Assembly: GCA_946534345.1 (NCBI GenBank)
Contig: CAMNCL010000003.1
Span: forward strand, 62,001 to 126,000
Origin: an uncultured Caryophanales bacterium
GTDB lineage: Bacteria > Bacillota_I > Bacilli_A > RF39 > UBA660
DNA: 64,000 nt
Direction: 5' to 3'
In this document: piece by piece, positions 28,065-39,395 of the stretch
Numbering within the stretch: position 1 is the first letter of the stretch
How the letters are laid out: each line of letters begins with the position of its first letter
The notes under the pieces: model-generated
The model's input: the letters and a program-made list of their open reading frames with translations, nothing else
Database searches by the model: none
Told to the model about the DNA's origin: nothing
Made by a program: the position numbers and the translations under genes

Positions 28065-29156
28065 TTATCTTATTATTTCTTCTTTAGAAAATACATAATT
28101 TAACTTCTCAGTTTTATTCTTTTTTTGTTCAATTAATTCATCTTCTAATTTAGATTGTTTAGAAATATCACTATAATTATTCTCTATTTGTTTTAATAAA
28201 TTTAATAGTGCTTGTTCCTCATCTGTAATTTGACTATTTGCTTTCTTTAATTCCAAATCACTTATTTCACTAGTATTACGCTTATAAATTATACCATCTT
28301 TTTCAGCATGATAATAAGCATAGTATTCTTTTCCATCTTTACGTGTCTTAATATAAACATCATATTCAATGAAATTAGCTTTTGAAATTCTACATACAGC
28401 TTCTTCTACTTCACCTGGTACTTTATAAGTCTCTAGGTTATTATAACCTACTTTTACTAGGGATGAACAAGTAGCTTGATTTTCACTATTTTCTTTCCAA
28501 AATTTAGGATTATGATCTCTATTAACTCCAATATCTACATAACTAAAAAATACTACTAAGATAAATATTAAATATGCAGTTAAAGCAAACCAAAGATTTA
28601 CTCCACCTTTTTCCTCACATATATTCATTAAACCAAATTTATCAGTATCACTATATTTTCTCTTATAATATTCTACTTTTCTTTTAGAAACAAAGACATA
28701 ATAGAAATTAAATAATACTCCTGAAGCAATCATTACTATAATCCAATAAGTAAAAAATATCTTATTAAAGAATATCGCAATAATTGCGCTTATAACTAGA
28801 CCTACAACTCCAGTAATATATAGTTTTCTATATAAGAAATAACTCCATGTAACTAAAAATGCATATATATTAAATGGTATCTTTTTAATAGATTTATAAT
28901 CTTCTCCAATATAAGCTTCTAATAAGTCTTCATTCTCATATGAAAATTCACCTTTTTTTGTTCCACTAGAATCTTTTATAGTAAATTCTTCATACTCTTC
29001 ATTTCCTTTTTCAGACTCATCAGTACTATCTAATAGATTAGTTTCTTTAAAGTCTACATCCCAACCGGAGTTATCTTTTTCACCATTATAATAACCACAT
29101 GCTTCACAGAATTTTTCATCTTTACGCATTAACTTTCCGCATTTTTTACATCTCAT
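28065..29156 (-). CDS. Zinc-ribbon membrane protein
   Basis: MRCKKCGKLMRKDEKFCEACGYYNG; multiple TM segments. Confidence 0.7.
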   Translation of the reverse strand: MRCKKCGKLMRKDEKFCEACGYYNGEKDNSGWDVDFKETNLLDSTDESEKGNEEYEEFTIKDSSGTKKGEFSYENEDLLEAYIGEDYKSIKKIPFNIYAFLVTWSYFLYRKLYITGVVGLVISAIIAIFFNKIFFTYWIIVMIASGVLFNFYYVFVSKRKVEYYKRKYSDTDKFGLMNICEEKGGVNLWFALTAYLIFILVVFFSYVDIGVNRDHNPKFWKENSENQATCSSLVKVGYNNLETYKVPGEVEEAVCRISKANFIEYDVYIKTRKDGKEYYAYYHAEKDGIIYKRNTSEISDLELKKANSQITDEEQALLNLLKQIENNYSDISKQSKLEDELIEQKKNKTEKLNYVFSKEEIIR

Positions 29157-29180
29157 TTTATCACCACCATTTTACTCTTA

Positions 29181-30173
29181 TTAATCATCTGATAGTTTTT
29201 CTAAGTTACCTTTTGCTTGTTCATCATATTCAGCTATTTGATCTGCAAAAATACTATCAAATTCTGGCATTGACTTCTTTATAACATCTTGATAGATGTT
29301 TTTACTACTCATAATTGCTCTTTTTACATCAACAATATTTACTTCTCTTCTATTATCAAATAATGCATTAGAGAAAGCTTGTTGAACAATTGTTAATGAG
29401 ACATCTGGATATCTAGAACCAATTTCATATACTCTTTTATATTCACTAGTTATATCAGTAATAAACTCCATTATCTTCCTTTGAATAAATGGTGTATACA
29501 TCATTTTAGCACCAGTTCTATATTCAATCTTAGGAAGAGTTCCAACTAGTATTTGAATGTTTTCTTCTCTTGTAGGTTCATTTAATTCTACTTTTTGGAA
29601 ACGTCTAACAAAGGCTTTATCTCTTAAAATATATCTTTCATACTCTTCAGTAGTAGTTGCTCCTATGACTTTGATATCACCACGGTCTAATGCCGGTTTA
29701 AACATATTCGCAAAGTCCATAGCTTCACCCTTAGTTCCCATTAAAGTATGAATTTCATCTATAAATAATATAAGTTTACTTTTATCTTTTAACTCATCAA
29801 TTAATGTTTGTACTTTTGATTCTCCAGTTATTGGATCTGTTCCTAGAAGTGCTGCTGTATTTAATTTAATAACTTGGTAACCCTTTAATATATCAGGTAC
29901 TTCCCCTTTTTGAATACGATAAGCTAATCCTTCAACAGTAGCAGTTTTACCAACACCAGGCTTACCTATTAAAACCGCAGATTTATCAGGAGTTAATAAT
30001 ATTAAAATTAATTGCTTAATTTGTTCATCTCTACCAATAGCTGGGTTAGTAATATATTCATTTTCTTGAAAGTTTTCACCATAGTTTTGAAGTATACTAA
30101 TACGTTTTGACTTTATGTCAAAGTTTTTTTCTGCTTTTTTGTCAAAAACCTCATCTAAATCCATATATTTCAC
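29181..30173 (-). CDS. Stand-alone ClpA/B-D1-like AAA+ ATPase
   Basis: NPAIGRDEQIKQLILILL, GKPGVGKTATVEGLAYRI, LFIDEIHTLMG, GATTTEEYERYILRDKAFVRRFQKV; lacks D2. Confidence 0.88.
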   Translation of the reverse strand: MKYMDLDEVFDKKAEKNFDIKSKRISILQNYGENFQENEYITNPAIGRDEQIKQLILILLTPDKSAVLIGKPGVGKTATVEGLAYRIQKGEVPDILKGYQVIKLNTAALLGTDPITGESKVQTLIDELKDKSKLILFIDEIHTLMGTKGEAMDFANMFKPALDRGDIKVIGATTTEEYERYILRDKAFVRRFQKVELNEPTREENIQILVGTLPKIEYRTGAKMMYTPFIQRKIMEFITDITSEYKRVYEIGSRYPDVSLTIVQQAFSNALFDNRREVNIVDVKRAIMSSKNIYQDVIKKSMPEFDSIFADQIAEYDEQAKGNLEKLSDD

Positions 30174-30228
30174 TTCCTAATCTACTTAATTATAACATAC
30201 TTAATTATTAATTAATATGCTTTTTTAC

Positions 30229-31020
30229 TTACTTGTCACTTTGTAATACTAATTGTTTTTTATTAACAAAATAATTATTAATCATATTTCTATTAATACT
30301 AAATTTATCTAGTATTTTTTCTTTTATATAGGGATTTATCTCATAATAATTACTTAGTTCTTCAAATATTTCTTCTAAACTATCTTCTTCTATTACATAA
30401 AGAGTATTTTTTAATCTCTCTATAGCATATTCATTATTATCTAATAGTTTATATAACATATTACCATTATTATTTCTACTAATTTCAAGGGAATAATCTC
30501 CATCATATATTCCATAATCAGATAACATGTTTTCATTATCATATAGTGGTGCAAATCTAATATTATCATCTATAATTAACCCATAATTATCTGAATTACG
30601 ATCACAATTACCTATTAAAGCATCAAATAAAAATATATCAATAAGCTCTTTCTTTAATCTTTCTGATGTGTCTACAGAATGATACTCATCAAGGATATAA
30701 TTTATATCTTCAATATTATTTCTATTTTGGTCTAGACCATATACAGTTTGTAAGATAGTACTCATACTATAATAATGTTCTTTAGAAAACATTTTAGATA
30801 CAGAACCTAGATTATCTTCAAAAGAAGCCAAATAGTATTCGCAACAAGCTATTCCTATTTTATCTGCGATTTTCTTCGCGAGAATTTCATTATAGATATT
30901 ATCTATATCCTTAAGAGTTTTATAATAGTAGTCTTCTCCATTATAAGAGAAAGTCATACCTCTACCAAAATGTCTATAATTCTTAATTTCTATATCTAAT
31001 TTATCTAAATCAAAAAACAT
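30229..31020 (-). CDS. HipA/PI3K-like kinase-fold protein
   Basis: DIFLFDALIGNCDRNSDNYGLIIDDN and FAPLYDNENM resemble HipA_C catalytic/metal loops. Confidence 0.6.
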   Translation of the reverse strand: MFFDLDKLDIEIKNYRHFGRGMTFSYNGEDYYYKTLKDIDNIYNEILAKKIADKIGIACCEYYLASFEDNLGSVSKMFSKEHYYSMSTILQTVYGLDQNRNNIEDINYILDEYHSVDTSERLKKELIDIFLFDALIGNCDRNSDNYGLIIDDNIRFAPLYDNENMLSDYGIYDGDYSLEISRNNNGNMLYKLLDNNEYAIERLKNTLYVIEEDSLEEIFEELSNYYEINPYIKEKILDKFSINRNMINNYFVNKKQLVLQSDK

Positions 31021-31035
31021 AATATCCCCTGATTT

Positions 31036-32109
31036 CTATTTATTTCTATCTCTTAAATATTCAACAAATCCTCTTAATATTTCTTTCTTATTATCATCTA
31101 TCCAAGTATTATTATTTAAAACATTACTTGCTTCATCATAATATTTGTTCATTAAATCAGTACTATATTTATGAGCACCTGACTCTTCAAATAAATCTCT
31201 TACTTTACGAATTGTCGCTTCGCTTAAATCATCTTTTCCATAATACTTCATTAATTCATTATGATATTTAGTACCAGTAATATATGAATATAAAATAGTT
31301 TGTTTAAATTCTTTTATATCAGAACCTATTACTTTACCAATTTGATCAGAATAAATTCCTAGAATATCATCTTGTATTTGAAAAGCTATTCCTACTTTTA
31401 ATCCAAATTCAGTAATCTCTTTTATTTTTTTAGAATTAGCTCCAGCTAATATTAAACCTACTGATAGAGGACCAATAATAGTATAATGAGCTGTTTTTAA
31501 TCTATAAATATCCATGATACTATCATTTAATTCTTTACTACTTAAATTAGTATATTTACTTTGAAAAGGTAGTATTACATCTAATAATTCACCTTTAATA
31601 GTATATAAAACAGTATCATTAAAATAATCTAGTATCTTAGCTAAATTCTTATCTTTAGCATATGCCCTACTAATTATTTTATTGGCACTATATAGTCCAT
31701 AATCTCCCATACATAAAGCAATAGAATTACTTAGATTAGTAAGTTCTTCAGAGTCATTAGAATACTTATTATACTTCTTATAATTTGTATAATGTATAGT
31801 TTCTTTACCACGTCTTATACTATCTCTATCTATAATATCATCATGAACTAAAATAGCTGTTTGAAAGACTTCATAGGCAAGAGCTAAATCAGTACTATAC
31901 TCTCTATTATCTTTTAATAAATAATATCCTAAGTCTACTAAAGAACCTCTAATTAGTTTTCCATCAGAGTTTAGATTTTTAAAGTACTCTAAGTTTTCTT
32001 TTAATAACTTATTATCTTCTTTTACTAAATTATTATTAAATAATTCTAATTTCTTATTTAGAGTATCTTTTTCATTCTTATAATAATCTTTAAATGCTTG
32101 TATACTCAT
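31036..32109 (-). CDS. Polyprenyl synthetase
   Basis: LVHDDIIDRDSIRRG first DDxxD; FQIQDDILGI second motif. Confidence 0.93.
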   Translation of the reverse strand: MSIQAFKDYYKNEKDTLNKKLELFNNNLVKEDNKLLKENLEYFKNLNSDGKLIRGSLVDLGYYLLKDNREYSTDLALAYEVFQTAILVHDDIIDRDSIRRGKETIHYTNYKKYNKYSNDSEELTNLSNSIALCMGDYGLYSANKIISRAYAKDKNLAKILDYFNDTVLYTIKGELLDVILPFQSKYTNLSSKELNDSIMDIYRLKTAHYTIIGPLSVGLILAGANSKKIKEITEFGLKVGIAFQIQDDILGIYSDQIGKVIGSDIKEFKQTILYSYITGTKYHNELMKYYGKDDLSEATIRKVRDLFEESGAHKYSTDLMNKYYDEASNVLNNNTWIDDNKKEILRGFVEYLRDRNK

Positions 32110-32110
32110 T

Positions 32111-32578
32111 TTATTTCTCCTTTTTTCTATTAATTATCATATCTATTAAATAAATACCTACTCCAACAGTAATAGCTATATCAGCTAGATTAAATACTGG
32201 AAAATTATAACTAAAAAACTTAAATGATAAATAATCAATTACTCCATGATGAATAATTCTATCAATTAAATTACCAAATATTCCTCCCATAATTAGGCCT
32301 AAGCCGATCTCTTCTAACTTAGTAAAACTTTTTTCTTTCTTAATAAATCTATCTAATAAAACAATAACTACTGCGCTTATTATTACTAAAAGTACTGTAC
32401 TATCTTCTAATATAGAAAAAGCTGCCCCTGTATTTTTTAAATACATAAAAGAAAAGAAGTTAGGAATTATTTTGATAGAACTACCTAAGTCCATATATCT
32501 ATTTACTAGTATTTTAATAAATTGATCTAGCATTAGAATAATACTAGTTATTTTATAAATATTTTCTCTACTCTTCAT
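32111..32578 (-). CDS. lspA: Lipoprotein signal peptidase
   Basis: KNTGAAFSILED; GGIFGNLIDRI; YNFPVFNLADIAITVG. Confidence 0.95.
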   Translation of the reverse strand: MKSRENIYKITSIILMLDQFIKILVNRYMDLGSSIKIIPNFFSFMYLKNTGAAFSILEDSTVLLVIISAVVIVLLDRFIKKEKSFTKLEEIGLGLIMGGIFGNLIDRIIHHGVIDYLSFKFFSYNFPVFNLADIAITVGVGIYLIDMIINRKKEK

Positions 32579-35522
32579 TTTCTTCTCCTTGTATTATTCT
32601 AATTCTATCTACTATTACTTGTACTTCATTAAGTCTTTTTTCTGCCTTACCACGTACTTTAATAATATTACCTCTTTCTAAATTACTGTTACTATTATAG
32701 ACTTTTGGAAATAAAGTAAACTCTCTACTACCAGTTTCATCACTACCTGTAATAAAAGCCATTTTATCTCCTTTTTTAGTATCAATTACTTTAATCTTAT
32801 CAATTAATACTAACATATCAATTGTCTTATATAAATAATTATCTATTACATTCAAAGAAATACAATTAGGATTATCTTTTTTATACATAGTTGTAGGATG
32901 AGATGATAAATAGAATCCAAATACTTCTTTTTCTTTCTCTAATAAATAACTTTGTTCATATTCATTTTGTCTTTCTATTTCTGGCCTCATCACAAGTGAT
33001 GGATCTATATCTTTAGTTAATTCTGCATAATTAAACAAGCTATCTAAATTATAAATTAATGTAGCTCTATTATAATTAAACTCTTTAAAGACATCTGCCA
33101 TAATTAAAGTTTCAAATGTCTTCTTACCTATTCCTGCGATATATAATCTACTAAAGCAATCAAAGATATCAGTAAATTCTCCATCTTTTTTAGCATCTTC
33201 TATTTGTTTTGAAACTACTACTCCTATTCCTTTAATATTAGAAATAGGATAAATAATAGTATCATCTTTTACTACATATCTTGATTCACTATTATTAATA
33301 GTTGGTTTTTCTATTTCAATCTTATTAGCCTTTGCTTCCATTATATATTCATTTGTTTTAGTTTCACTACCAATAACATTAGACATTAAATTAGCAAAAA
33401 ACACAGTCTTATAATGACTCTTTAAATAAGCCATTTTATAAGCAACTACTGAATATACTACAGAGTGAGATTTATTAAATCCATAACCGGCAAAGTTAAG
33501 TACTAAATTAAATATTTCTTTTGCTTTAGATTCACTATGTCCCATCTCTATACTTTTATTTATAAACTTCTCTTCTTCAGCCTTAAGTAAATCTACTTTT
33601 TTCTTACTCATAGCTCTTCTTAAGATATCAGCCTCACCTAAAGTATAACCAGCGAATTTTGAAGCAACCTGCATAATCTGTTCTTGATAAATTAAAATAC
33701 CATAAGTTTCTTTTGTTATATCTTCTAGTGACTTATCTAGGTAAGTAACTTTTTCTTCTCCATGTTTTCTTCTAATATAACTATCTATATTAACCGCAGC
33801 TCCTGGTCTAAATAACGCAATTGCGGCAATAATATCATTAATAGAATTAGGTCTTAACTTTCTTAAGAAATTACGCATACCACTAGATTCAAATTGAAAT
33901 ATTCCACAAGTATTAGCTTCACTAAACATTTTCAATGTCTCTTTATCATTCAATGGAATTCTATTAAAGTCGATCTCTTCATTATAAATATCTTTAATAT
34001 CTCTTATGACATTATCAATTAATGTTAAATTCTTAATAACTAGAAAATCCATCTTTAATAGTCCTAATGGCTCTAAGTATTCCATAGAATAACCTGTTAG
34101 ATACATATCATCTACTTTCTCTAATGGAATAACTTCATCTAAGTCAACTTTACTCATGACAATACCTGCTGCATGAGATGATATATGTCTAGGAAATCCT
34201 TCTAACCTGCAAGCAATATTAAACATCTTTTTTAATGAACTATCACTATCAATTCTTACTCTAAATGTCTCATTACTTTGATAAATATCTATTAACTTAT
34301 CATGACTCATATTAGGAATAAACTTACATAGAGAATCTACTTTATGAAGAGGAATATTTAAAACACGTGATACATCTCTAATTGCTTGTTTAGCCGCAAG
34401 TGTACCAAATGTAATAATACCACTTACTCTTTTTTCTCCATACTTATTCTTAACATAATCTATTACTAAGTCTCTTTTATTATCAGGAAAATCAGTATCA
34501 ATATCAGGCATAGTTTTTCTCTCCGGATTTAAGAATCTTTCAAATAATAAACCATATTCTAAAGGATCTATATCAGTAATACCTAGTGAATACGCAACTA
34601 AAGAACCTGCGGCACTACCTCTTCCTGGTCCAACTAAAATTTTATTCTTTTTCGCAAATTTAATATAATCATAAACTACTAAGAAATAATTATTAAAGCC
34701 CATATCATTTATTACTTTTAATTCATAAACTAATCTTTCTTTATAATTATTAGGTATTTCTCCACCCAATCTTTTAGTTAATCCTGCACGACATAAATCA
34801 AACAAATATTTCTTTGGATTATCACATTCAAATATAGGTAATAAATTCTCAGGAGTTGGAAATTCTATATTACATAGTTCACTCACTTTAAAAGTATTAT
34901 CAATTCCTTCTTTTGAAGAAATATTTTTAAAACTATTTATATTTAAACTATGATTAGTAATTTCATAAGATAATTCATCATTAAAAATCTTGCCATCTCT
35001 AATACAATATAAATAAGGCAATAAGTCTTCATCTTCACTATTTAAATATAGAGCTTCTCTCAAAAAAATAATTTTATCTGTTAAAACTCTAACTTCAGTC
35101 TCTTCTTTTTTATTAGAATAACCTAAATATAAATCAACATAAATATCTTTTAAACTATCAAACATTTCTTTTGAATTAAATGGTATTAAACAAATAACAC
35201 TCTTATTATATTTTTTTATATCATCTATTTCTATTACTCTTTCACTTTGGGTAGTTGCGAGTTTAATTAGACTTTGATATCCCTTATAATCTTTAGCTAA
35301 TAAAACAAGTTCATTATTATCTACTAAAATACTTAAACCTACAATTGGTTTAATATTATTCTTATTACATTTATTAATAAACTCCATAGTACCATGCATA
35401 TTAGTATCTGTTAGAGCTATACTGGAGATATTATTATTTTTTGCATAATTAACTATATCATCTATCTTTAATAAACCAGATAATAATGTATAGTTACTTT
35501 TTACATATAATGGAATATACAT
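32568..35522 (-). CDS. dnaE: DNA polymerase III alpha subunit DnaE
   Basis: PHP domain start, VGPGRGSAAGSLVAYSLGITDIDPL, PDIDTDFPDNKRD. Confidence 0.96.
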   Translation of the reverse strand: MYIPLYVKSNYTLLSGLLKIDDIVNYAKNNNISSIALTDTNMHGTMEFINKCNKNNIKPIVGLSILVDNNELVLLAKDYKGYQSLIKLATTQSERVIEIDDIKKYNKSVICLIPFNSKEMFDSLKDIYVDLYLGYSNKKEETEVRVLTDKIIFLREALYLNSEDEDLLPYLYCIRDGKIFNDELSYEITNHSLNINSFKNISSKEGIDNTFKVSELCNIEFPTPENLLPIFECDNPKKYLFDLCRAGLTKRLGGEIPNNYKERLVYELKVINDMGFNNYFLVVYDYIKFAKKNKILVGPGRGSAAGSLVAYSLGITDIDPLEYGLLFERFLNPERKTMPDIDTDFPDNKRDLVIDYVKNKYGEKRVSGIITFGTLAAKQAIRDVSRVLNIPLHKVDSLCKFIPNMSHDKLIDIYQSNETFRVRIDSDSSLKKMFNIACRLEGFPRHISSHAAGIVMSKVDLDEVIPLEKVDDMYLTGYSMEYLEPLGLLKMDFLVIKNLTLIDNVIRDIKDIYNEEIDFNRIPLNDKETLKMFSEANTCGIFQFESSGMRNFLRKLRPNSINDIIAAIALFRPGAAVNIDSYIRRKHGEEKVTYLDKSLEDITKETYGILIYQEQIMQVASKFAGYTLGEADILRRAMSKKKVDLLKAEEEKFINKSIEMGHSESKAKEIFNLVLNFAGYGFNKSHSVVYSVVAYKMAYLKSHYKTVFFANLMSNVIGSETKTNEYIMEAKANKIEIEKPTINNSESRYVVKDDTIIYPISNIKGIGVVVSKQIEDAKKDGEFTDIFDCFSRLYIAGIGKKTFETLIMADVFKEFNYNRATLIYNLDSLFNYAELTKDIDPSLVMRPEIERQNEYEQSYLLEKEKEVFGFYLSSHPTTMYKKDNPNCISLNVIDNYLYKTIDMLVLIDKIKVIDTKKGDKMAFITGSDETGSREFTLFPKVYNSNSNLERGNIIKVRGKAEKRLNEVQVIVDRIRIIQGEENEE

Positions 35523-35648
35523 ATTAATACCTCCTCATCTATATTTTATCATATTATTAACTATGTTTTAATATTATTTTATTTGACTTTATCGCGTATT
35601 TATGGTAAAGTTATAAGGCAAGTGAAGTTATACCGAAGGAGGGATATT

Positions 35649-35828
35649 ATGGCAGTAAATGTAACTACTAGAAAAGGTAATGTAAAAAATATGAGATCTC
35701 ATGCTTTGAACGCTACTAAAAAAAGACAAAAATTAAATTTACAAGTTTATAGATTAGAAGATGGTACTAAAGTAAGATTATCTACTAAAGAACAAAGAAC
35801 TTTAAAGAAGAATGAAAAAACTGCATAA
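35649..35828 (+). CDS. rpmB: 50S ribosomal protein L28
   Basis: MAVNVTTRKGNVKNMRSHALNATKKRQKLNLQ; RBS GGAGGG before ATG at 35649. Confidence 0.9.
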   Translation: MAVNVTTRKGNVKNMRSHALNATKKRQKLNLQVYRLEDGTKVRLSTKEQRTLKKNEKTA

Positions 35829-35845
35829 TATGCAGTTTTTTTTAT

Positions 35846-36526
35846 TTATTTACACGTAAATTTTTTTGCCTTCATATCAACCATTATTTTTTCTTTAGAA
35901 TCACCTTTTTTATAATCAATACTTACGGTTTTATCTTTAGTATTTTCAGGTTTAATTTTAGTTAAATCTAAATTCTCATAATCAATATTAGTAGTAATTA
36001 CAAATCCATTAGGAATATCATTTATAGTTATTTCATATTCTTTTTTTGTAGAGACTAATTTTTGAAGTGTATCTTTATATTTCTTAACTTCAGCAGCTCC
36101 TTCTGGTTTATTAGGTGTTGGAGTAACTGATAATATTTTAGTACTTCCAACTAATTTATTATCTTCAAAATCATATGTAATACTATAATTATAATCTAGA
36201 GAATTAGCTGTTGAAGTAGTTTGTTCACAACTCAAATAATCCTTTTCAACAATCTCTTCTGCTCTTCTTTGTTCAACTAATTGTTCTGCTTCTCTTTTCT
36301 CTTTTAATGTATTAGAAACCTGAACACCAACTCCACCAAATAATAGAGATAGACCTATTATTCCAATTATAATAGCTGGTTTTTTACTAGTTCTTTTTTC
36401 TATTCTAACGATTTCTTCTAAATCTTTTAAATTTATTACTTGTGTTTTTTGAAGTTCTTCAGGAGAAAGATTATTCAATTGATTATTTGTATCATTTTGA
36501 TTCATAAAATCATCTCCGTTCATCAT
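35846..36526 (-). CDS. Hypothetical single-pass membrane protein
   Basis: TM PAIIIGIIGLSLLFGGVGV; extracytoplasmic domain. Confidence 0.65.
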   Translation of the reverse strand: MMNGDDFMNQNDTNNQLNNLSPEELQKTQVINLKDLEEIVRIEKRTSKKPAIIIGIIGLSLLFGGVGVQVSNTLKEKREAEQLVEQRRAEEIVEKDYLSCEQTTSTANSLDYNYSITYDFEDNKLVGSTKILSVTPTPNKPEGAAEVKKYKDTLQKLVSTKKEYEITINDIPNGFVITTNIDYENLDLTKIKPENTKDKTVSIDYKKGDSKEKIMVDMKAKKFTCK

Positions 36527-36601
36527 CCTATATTCATTATAATAAAAAGAGATTTTTAGTTCAAGAAAAACGCATAAATTTAATAAAAAAAATAACTATT
36601 T

Positions 36602-38419
36602 CTAGTTATTTTTATTTTTTGCATCGAATTTTTTTCTTTCTTCTGTATTAAGTATTTTCTTTCTAAGTCTTAAATAATTTGGTGTTACTTCGATTAATTC
36701 ATCTGAATTAATATAATCAAGTGCATACTCTAAAGAGATAGGTCTAGGTCTCTTTAATACAACTGTGTGATCTGATCCTGCCGCACGAGTATTAGTTAAT
36801 TGTTTACCTTTAACTACATTAACCGCTAGATCATTTTCACGATTACATTCACCAACAATCATACCTTCATATACTTCATCTCCAGGAGAAATAAACATAA
36901 TACCACGATCTTCTAAATTACCTATAGAATATGCAGTAGCATTACCATTTTCCATAGAAACTAATACCCCTAGTTTTCTTTCTCCAATAACAATATTTTC
37001 ATATGGTAAGAATTCTTTAAAAGTATGATTCATAATACCATAACCTTTAGTTAAAGTCATAAAGTCAGTAGAAAAACCTATTAATCCACGAGATGGAATT
37101 GTATATAATAATCTAACTTGATTTTCAAAATTAGTCATATTTTCCATTTTTCCACCACGAATACCTAATTGTTCAATAACATTTCCAACTGATTCTTCAG
37201 GTACTTCTATTTGTAGTTCTTCATATGGTTCATATTTAATACCATTTTCTTCTTTAATAATAACTTGTGGTTTAGAAACTTCTAATTCAAAACCTTCACG
37301 TCTCATATTTTCAATTAATATACCTAAGTGTAATTCTCCACGTCCACTAACCATATATGAATCATTTGATACAGGTGCTACTTTTAGAGATACGTCTCTT
37401 TGTGTTTCACGCATTAATCTTTCTTCAATTTTACGAGCAGTAACTAATTTACCATCTCTACCAACCATTGGTGATGTATTAGCACCAAAAGTCATTTGAA
37501 GTGTAGGTTCATCAATATGTAATTTAGATAAAGGTAAGATATTATCATTATTACAAATAGTTTCTCCAACAGATATATCAGAAAGTCCTGCAATAGCAAT
37601 TATATCTCCTGCTTCTGCTTCTTCTATTTCAATACGATTATATCCATAAAAACCAAATAATTTTTGAATTCTAAATTGTTTCTTAGAGCCATCTAATCTA
37701 CAACAAGTAACCATTTCACCTGTTTTAATTTTACCATTTTGAACTCTACCAATTCCAATTCTTCCAACAAATTCATTATAATCAAGTAATGCAGGTTGGA
37801 ATTGTAATGGAGCATTAACATCTCCTGTTGGAGCTGGAATCTCTTCTAAAATTGTATCTAGAATCTTAGTTAACCCTTCACTTTGAGTACTTATATCAGG
37901 ATCATATGAACTAGTTCTATTTAAAGCAGATGTATAAATAGTTTTAAACTCTAACATTTCATCATCAGCACCTAATTCAATAAATAAATCTAATATTTCA
38001 TCTAATACTTCTTTAGGTCTGGCTGCTTCTTTATCAATCTTATTGATAACTACAATAGGTTTTACTTTAGCTTCAAATGCTTTCTTAAGAACGAATCTAG
38101 TTTGAGGCATAGCTCCTTCATAAGCATCTACAACTAAAATAACACCATCAACCATATTCATAATACGTTCTACTTCTCCACCAAAATCTGCATGACCTGG
38201 AGTATCTAAGATATTAATTCTTACTCCTTTATAATCAATAGCAGTTGTCTTAGCTAAGATAGTAATTCCACGTTCTCTTTCGATAGCATTAGAATCCATT
38301 GATAGATTAGATGTATCTTCATTTTCTCTAAACATTTCAGAATTCTTAAGTATTCCGTCTACTATTTTAGTTTTACCATGATCGACATGGGCTATTATTG
38401 CGACATTTCTCTTTTCCAT
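36602..38419 (-). CDS. typA: Translational GTPase TypA/BipA
   Basis: MEKRNVAIIAHVDHGKTKIVDGIL; GITILAKTTAIDY; DTPGHADFGGEVERIM. Confidence 0.97.
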   Translation of the reverse strand: MEKRNVAIIAHVDHGKTKIVDGILKNSEMFRENEDTSNLSMDSNAIERERGITILAKTTAIDYKGVRINILDTPGHADFGGEVERIMNMVDGVILVVDAYEGAMPQTRFVLKKAFEAKVKPIVVINKIDKEAARPKEVLDEILDLFIELGADDEMLEFKTIYTSALNRTSSYDPDISTQSEGLTKILDTILEEIPAPTGDVNAPLQFQPALLDYNEFVGRIGIGRVQNGKIKTGEMVTCCRLDGSKKQFRIQKLFGFYGYNRIEIEEAEAGDIIAIAGLSDISVGETICNNDNILPLSKLHIDEPTLQMTFGANTSPMVGRDGKLVTARKIEERLMRETQRDVSLKVAPVSNDSYMVSGRGELHLGILIENMRREGFELEVSKPQVIIKEENGIKYEPYEELQIEVPEESVGNVIEQLGIRGGKMENMTNFENQVRLLYTIPSRGLIGFSTDFMTLTKGYGIMNHTFKEFLPYENIVIGERKLGVLVSMENGNATAYSIGNLEDRGIMFISPGDEVYEGMIVGECNRENDLAVNVVKGKQLTNTRAAGSDHTVVLKRPRPISLEYALDYINSDELIEVTPNYLRLRKKILNTEERKKFDAKNKNN

Positions 38420-38481
38420 ATTGACACCTCTTTGCAACGTTCAACATTGTATCATAAAATCAAAAAAAATACTAGTAGTTT

Positions 38482-39324
38482 CTAGTATTTCTTATATTTA
38501 CTAAAGTCTAATCCCTCATTTTCAGCATTATAAAACATATCAGTACCACTGTAAACATCTAATGCCTCTCTAAGATAATTCTCACTATATTCACCATTCA
38601 TATCAGAAAATACTGTATCTTCTAATGGAATAACTATCTTATTATAATTATTATAATTCTCTTCTAGGACATTAGGAGAATCTTCTTTATAACCAGCTTG
38701 AGATTTATATAATAATTCTAAACTACCACTATTAGAAACTCTATATAGAGCTTTTCCAATCATAGTATCCCCTTCATTAATACCTAAATCTATATATTTA
38801 TCTGCAAAAGAATTAAAAGTAAATATTCCTTCAAAATAATATAAAACATCACCATCTAATGTAATCATCTTTTTACCTGTAATATCACAATCTCCATAAC
38901 TATTTGATAAAACACCCATATCTTCAATATTAAACAAAGTAAAAGCTATAGGTAAAGTTATAGGTTGAATAATATCTTCACTAAATACATCACAATTAAC
39001 TTCTTCTTTTCCATCAAAGAATTTTCCATTACTAGTGATAGTTTTTTCATCAACTACATGTGCAAAAGTTGCTTTAGTAGTTCCACTATTATCTATTAAA
39101 TATGTATAATCAAGACTAGAATCATCACTAGTTTTATCTTCAAAGCCCATGATATCATCTATTTTACTATTAGATGCCATAGTAGAATCTTCATATTCAA
39201 TTGGATTAATAGATTCTATTTCACCAGACTTATCATTTAAATTAAAGGAACATCCTGATAAACATAATGATACAGCTAATCCTGTAATCATTAATTTACC
39301 TTTTAATTTATTAGTATTTTTCAT
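38482..39324 (-). CDS. Lipoprotein of unknown function
   Basis: Lipobox LCLSGC. Confidence 0.7.
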   Translation of the reverse strand: MKNTNKLKGKLMITGLAVSLCLSGCSFNLNDKSGEIESINPIEYEDSTMASNSKIDDIMGFEDKTSDDSSLDYTYLIDNSGTTKATFAHVVDEKTITSNGKFFDGKEEVNCDVFSEDIIQPITLPIAFTLFNIEDMGVLSNSYGDCDITGKKMITLDGDVLYYFEGIFTFNSFADKYIDLGINEGDTMIGKALYRVSNSGSLELLYKSQAGYKEDSPNVLEENYNNYNKIVIPLEDTVFSDMNGEYSENYLREALDVYSGTDMFYNAENEGLDFSKYKKY

Positions 39325-39395
39325 TATATTCACCTTTTCTCCCAAAAAACGTGCTTATTGTATCATATGATAAGTAAAAAGTCAAAAATAAAGAA

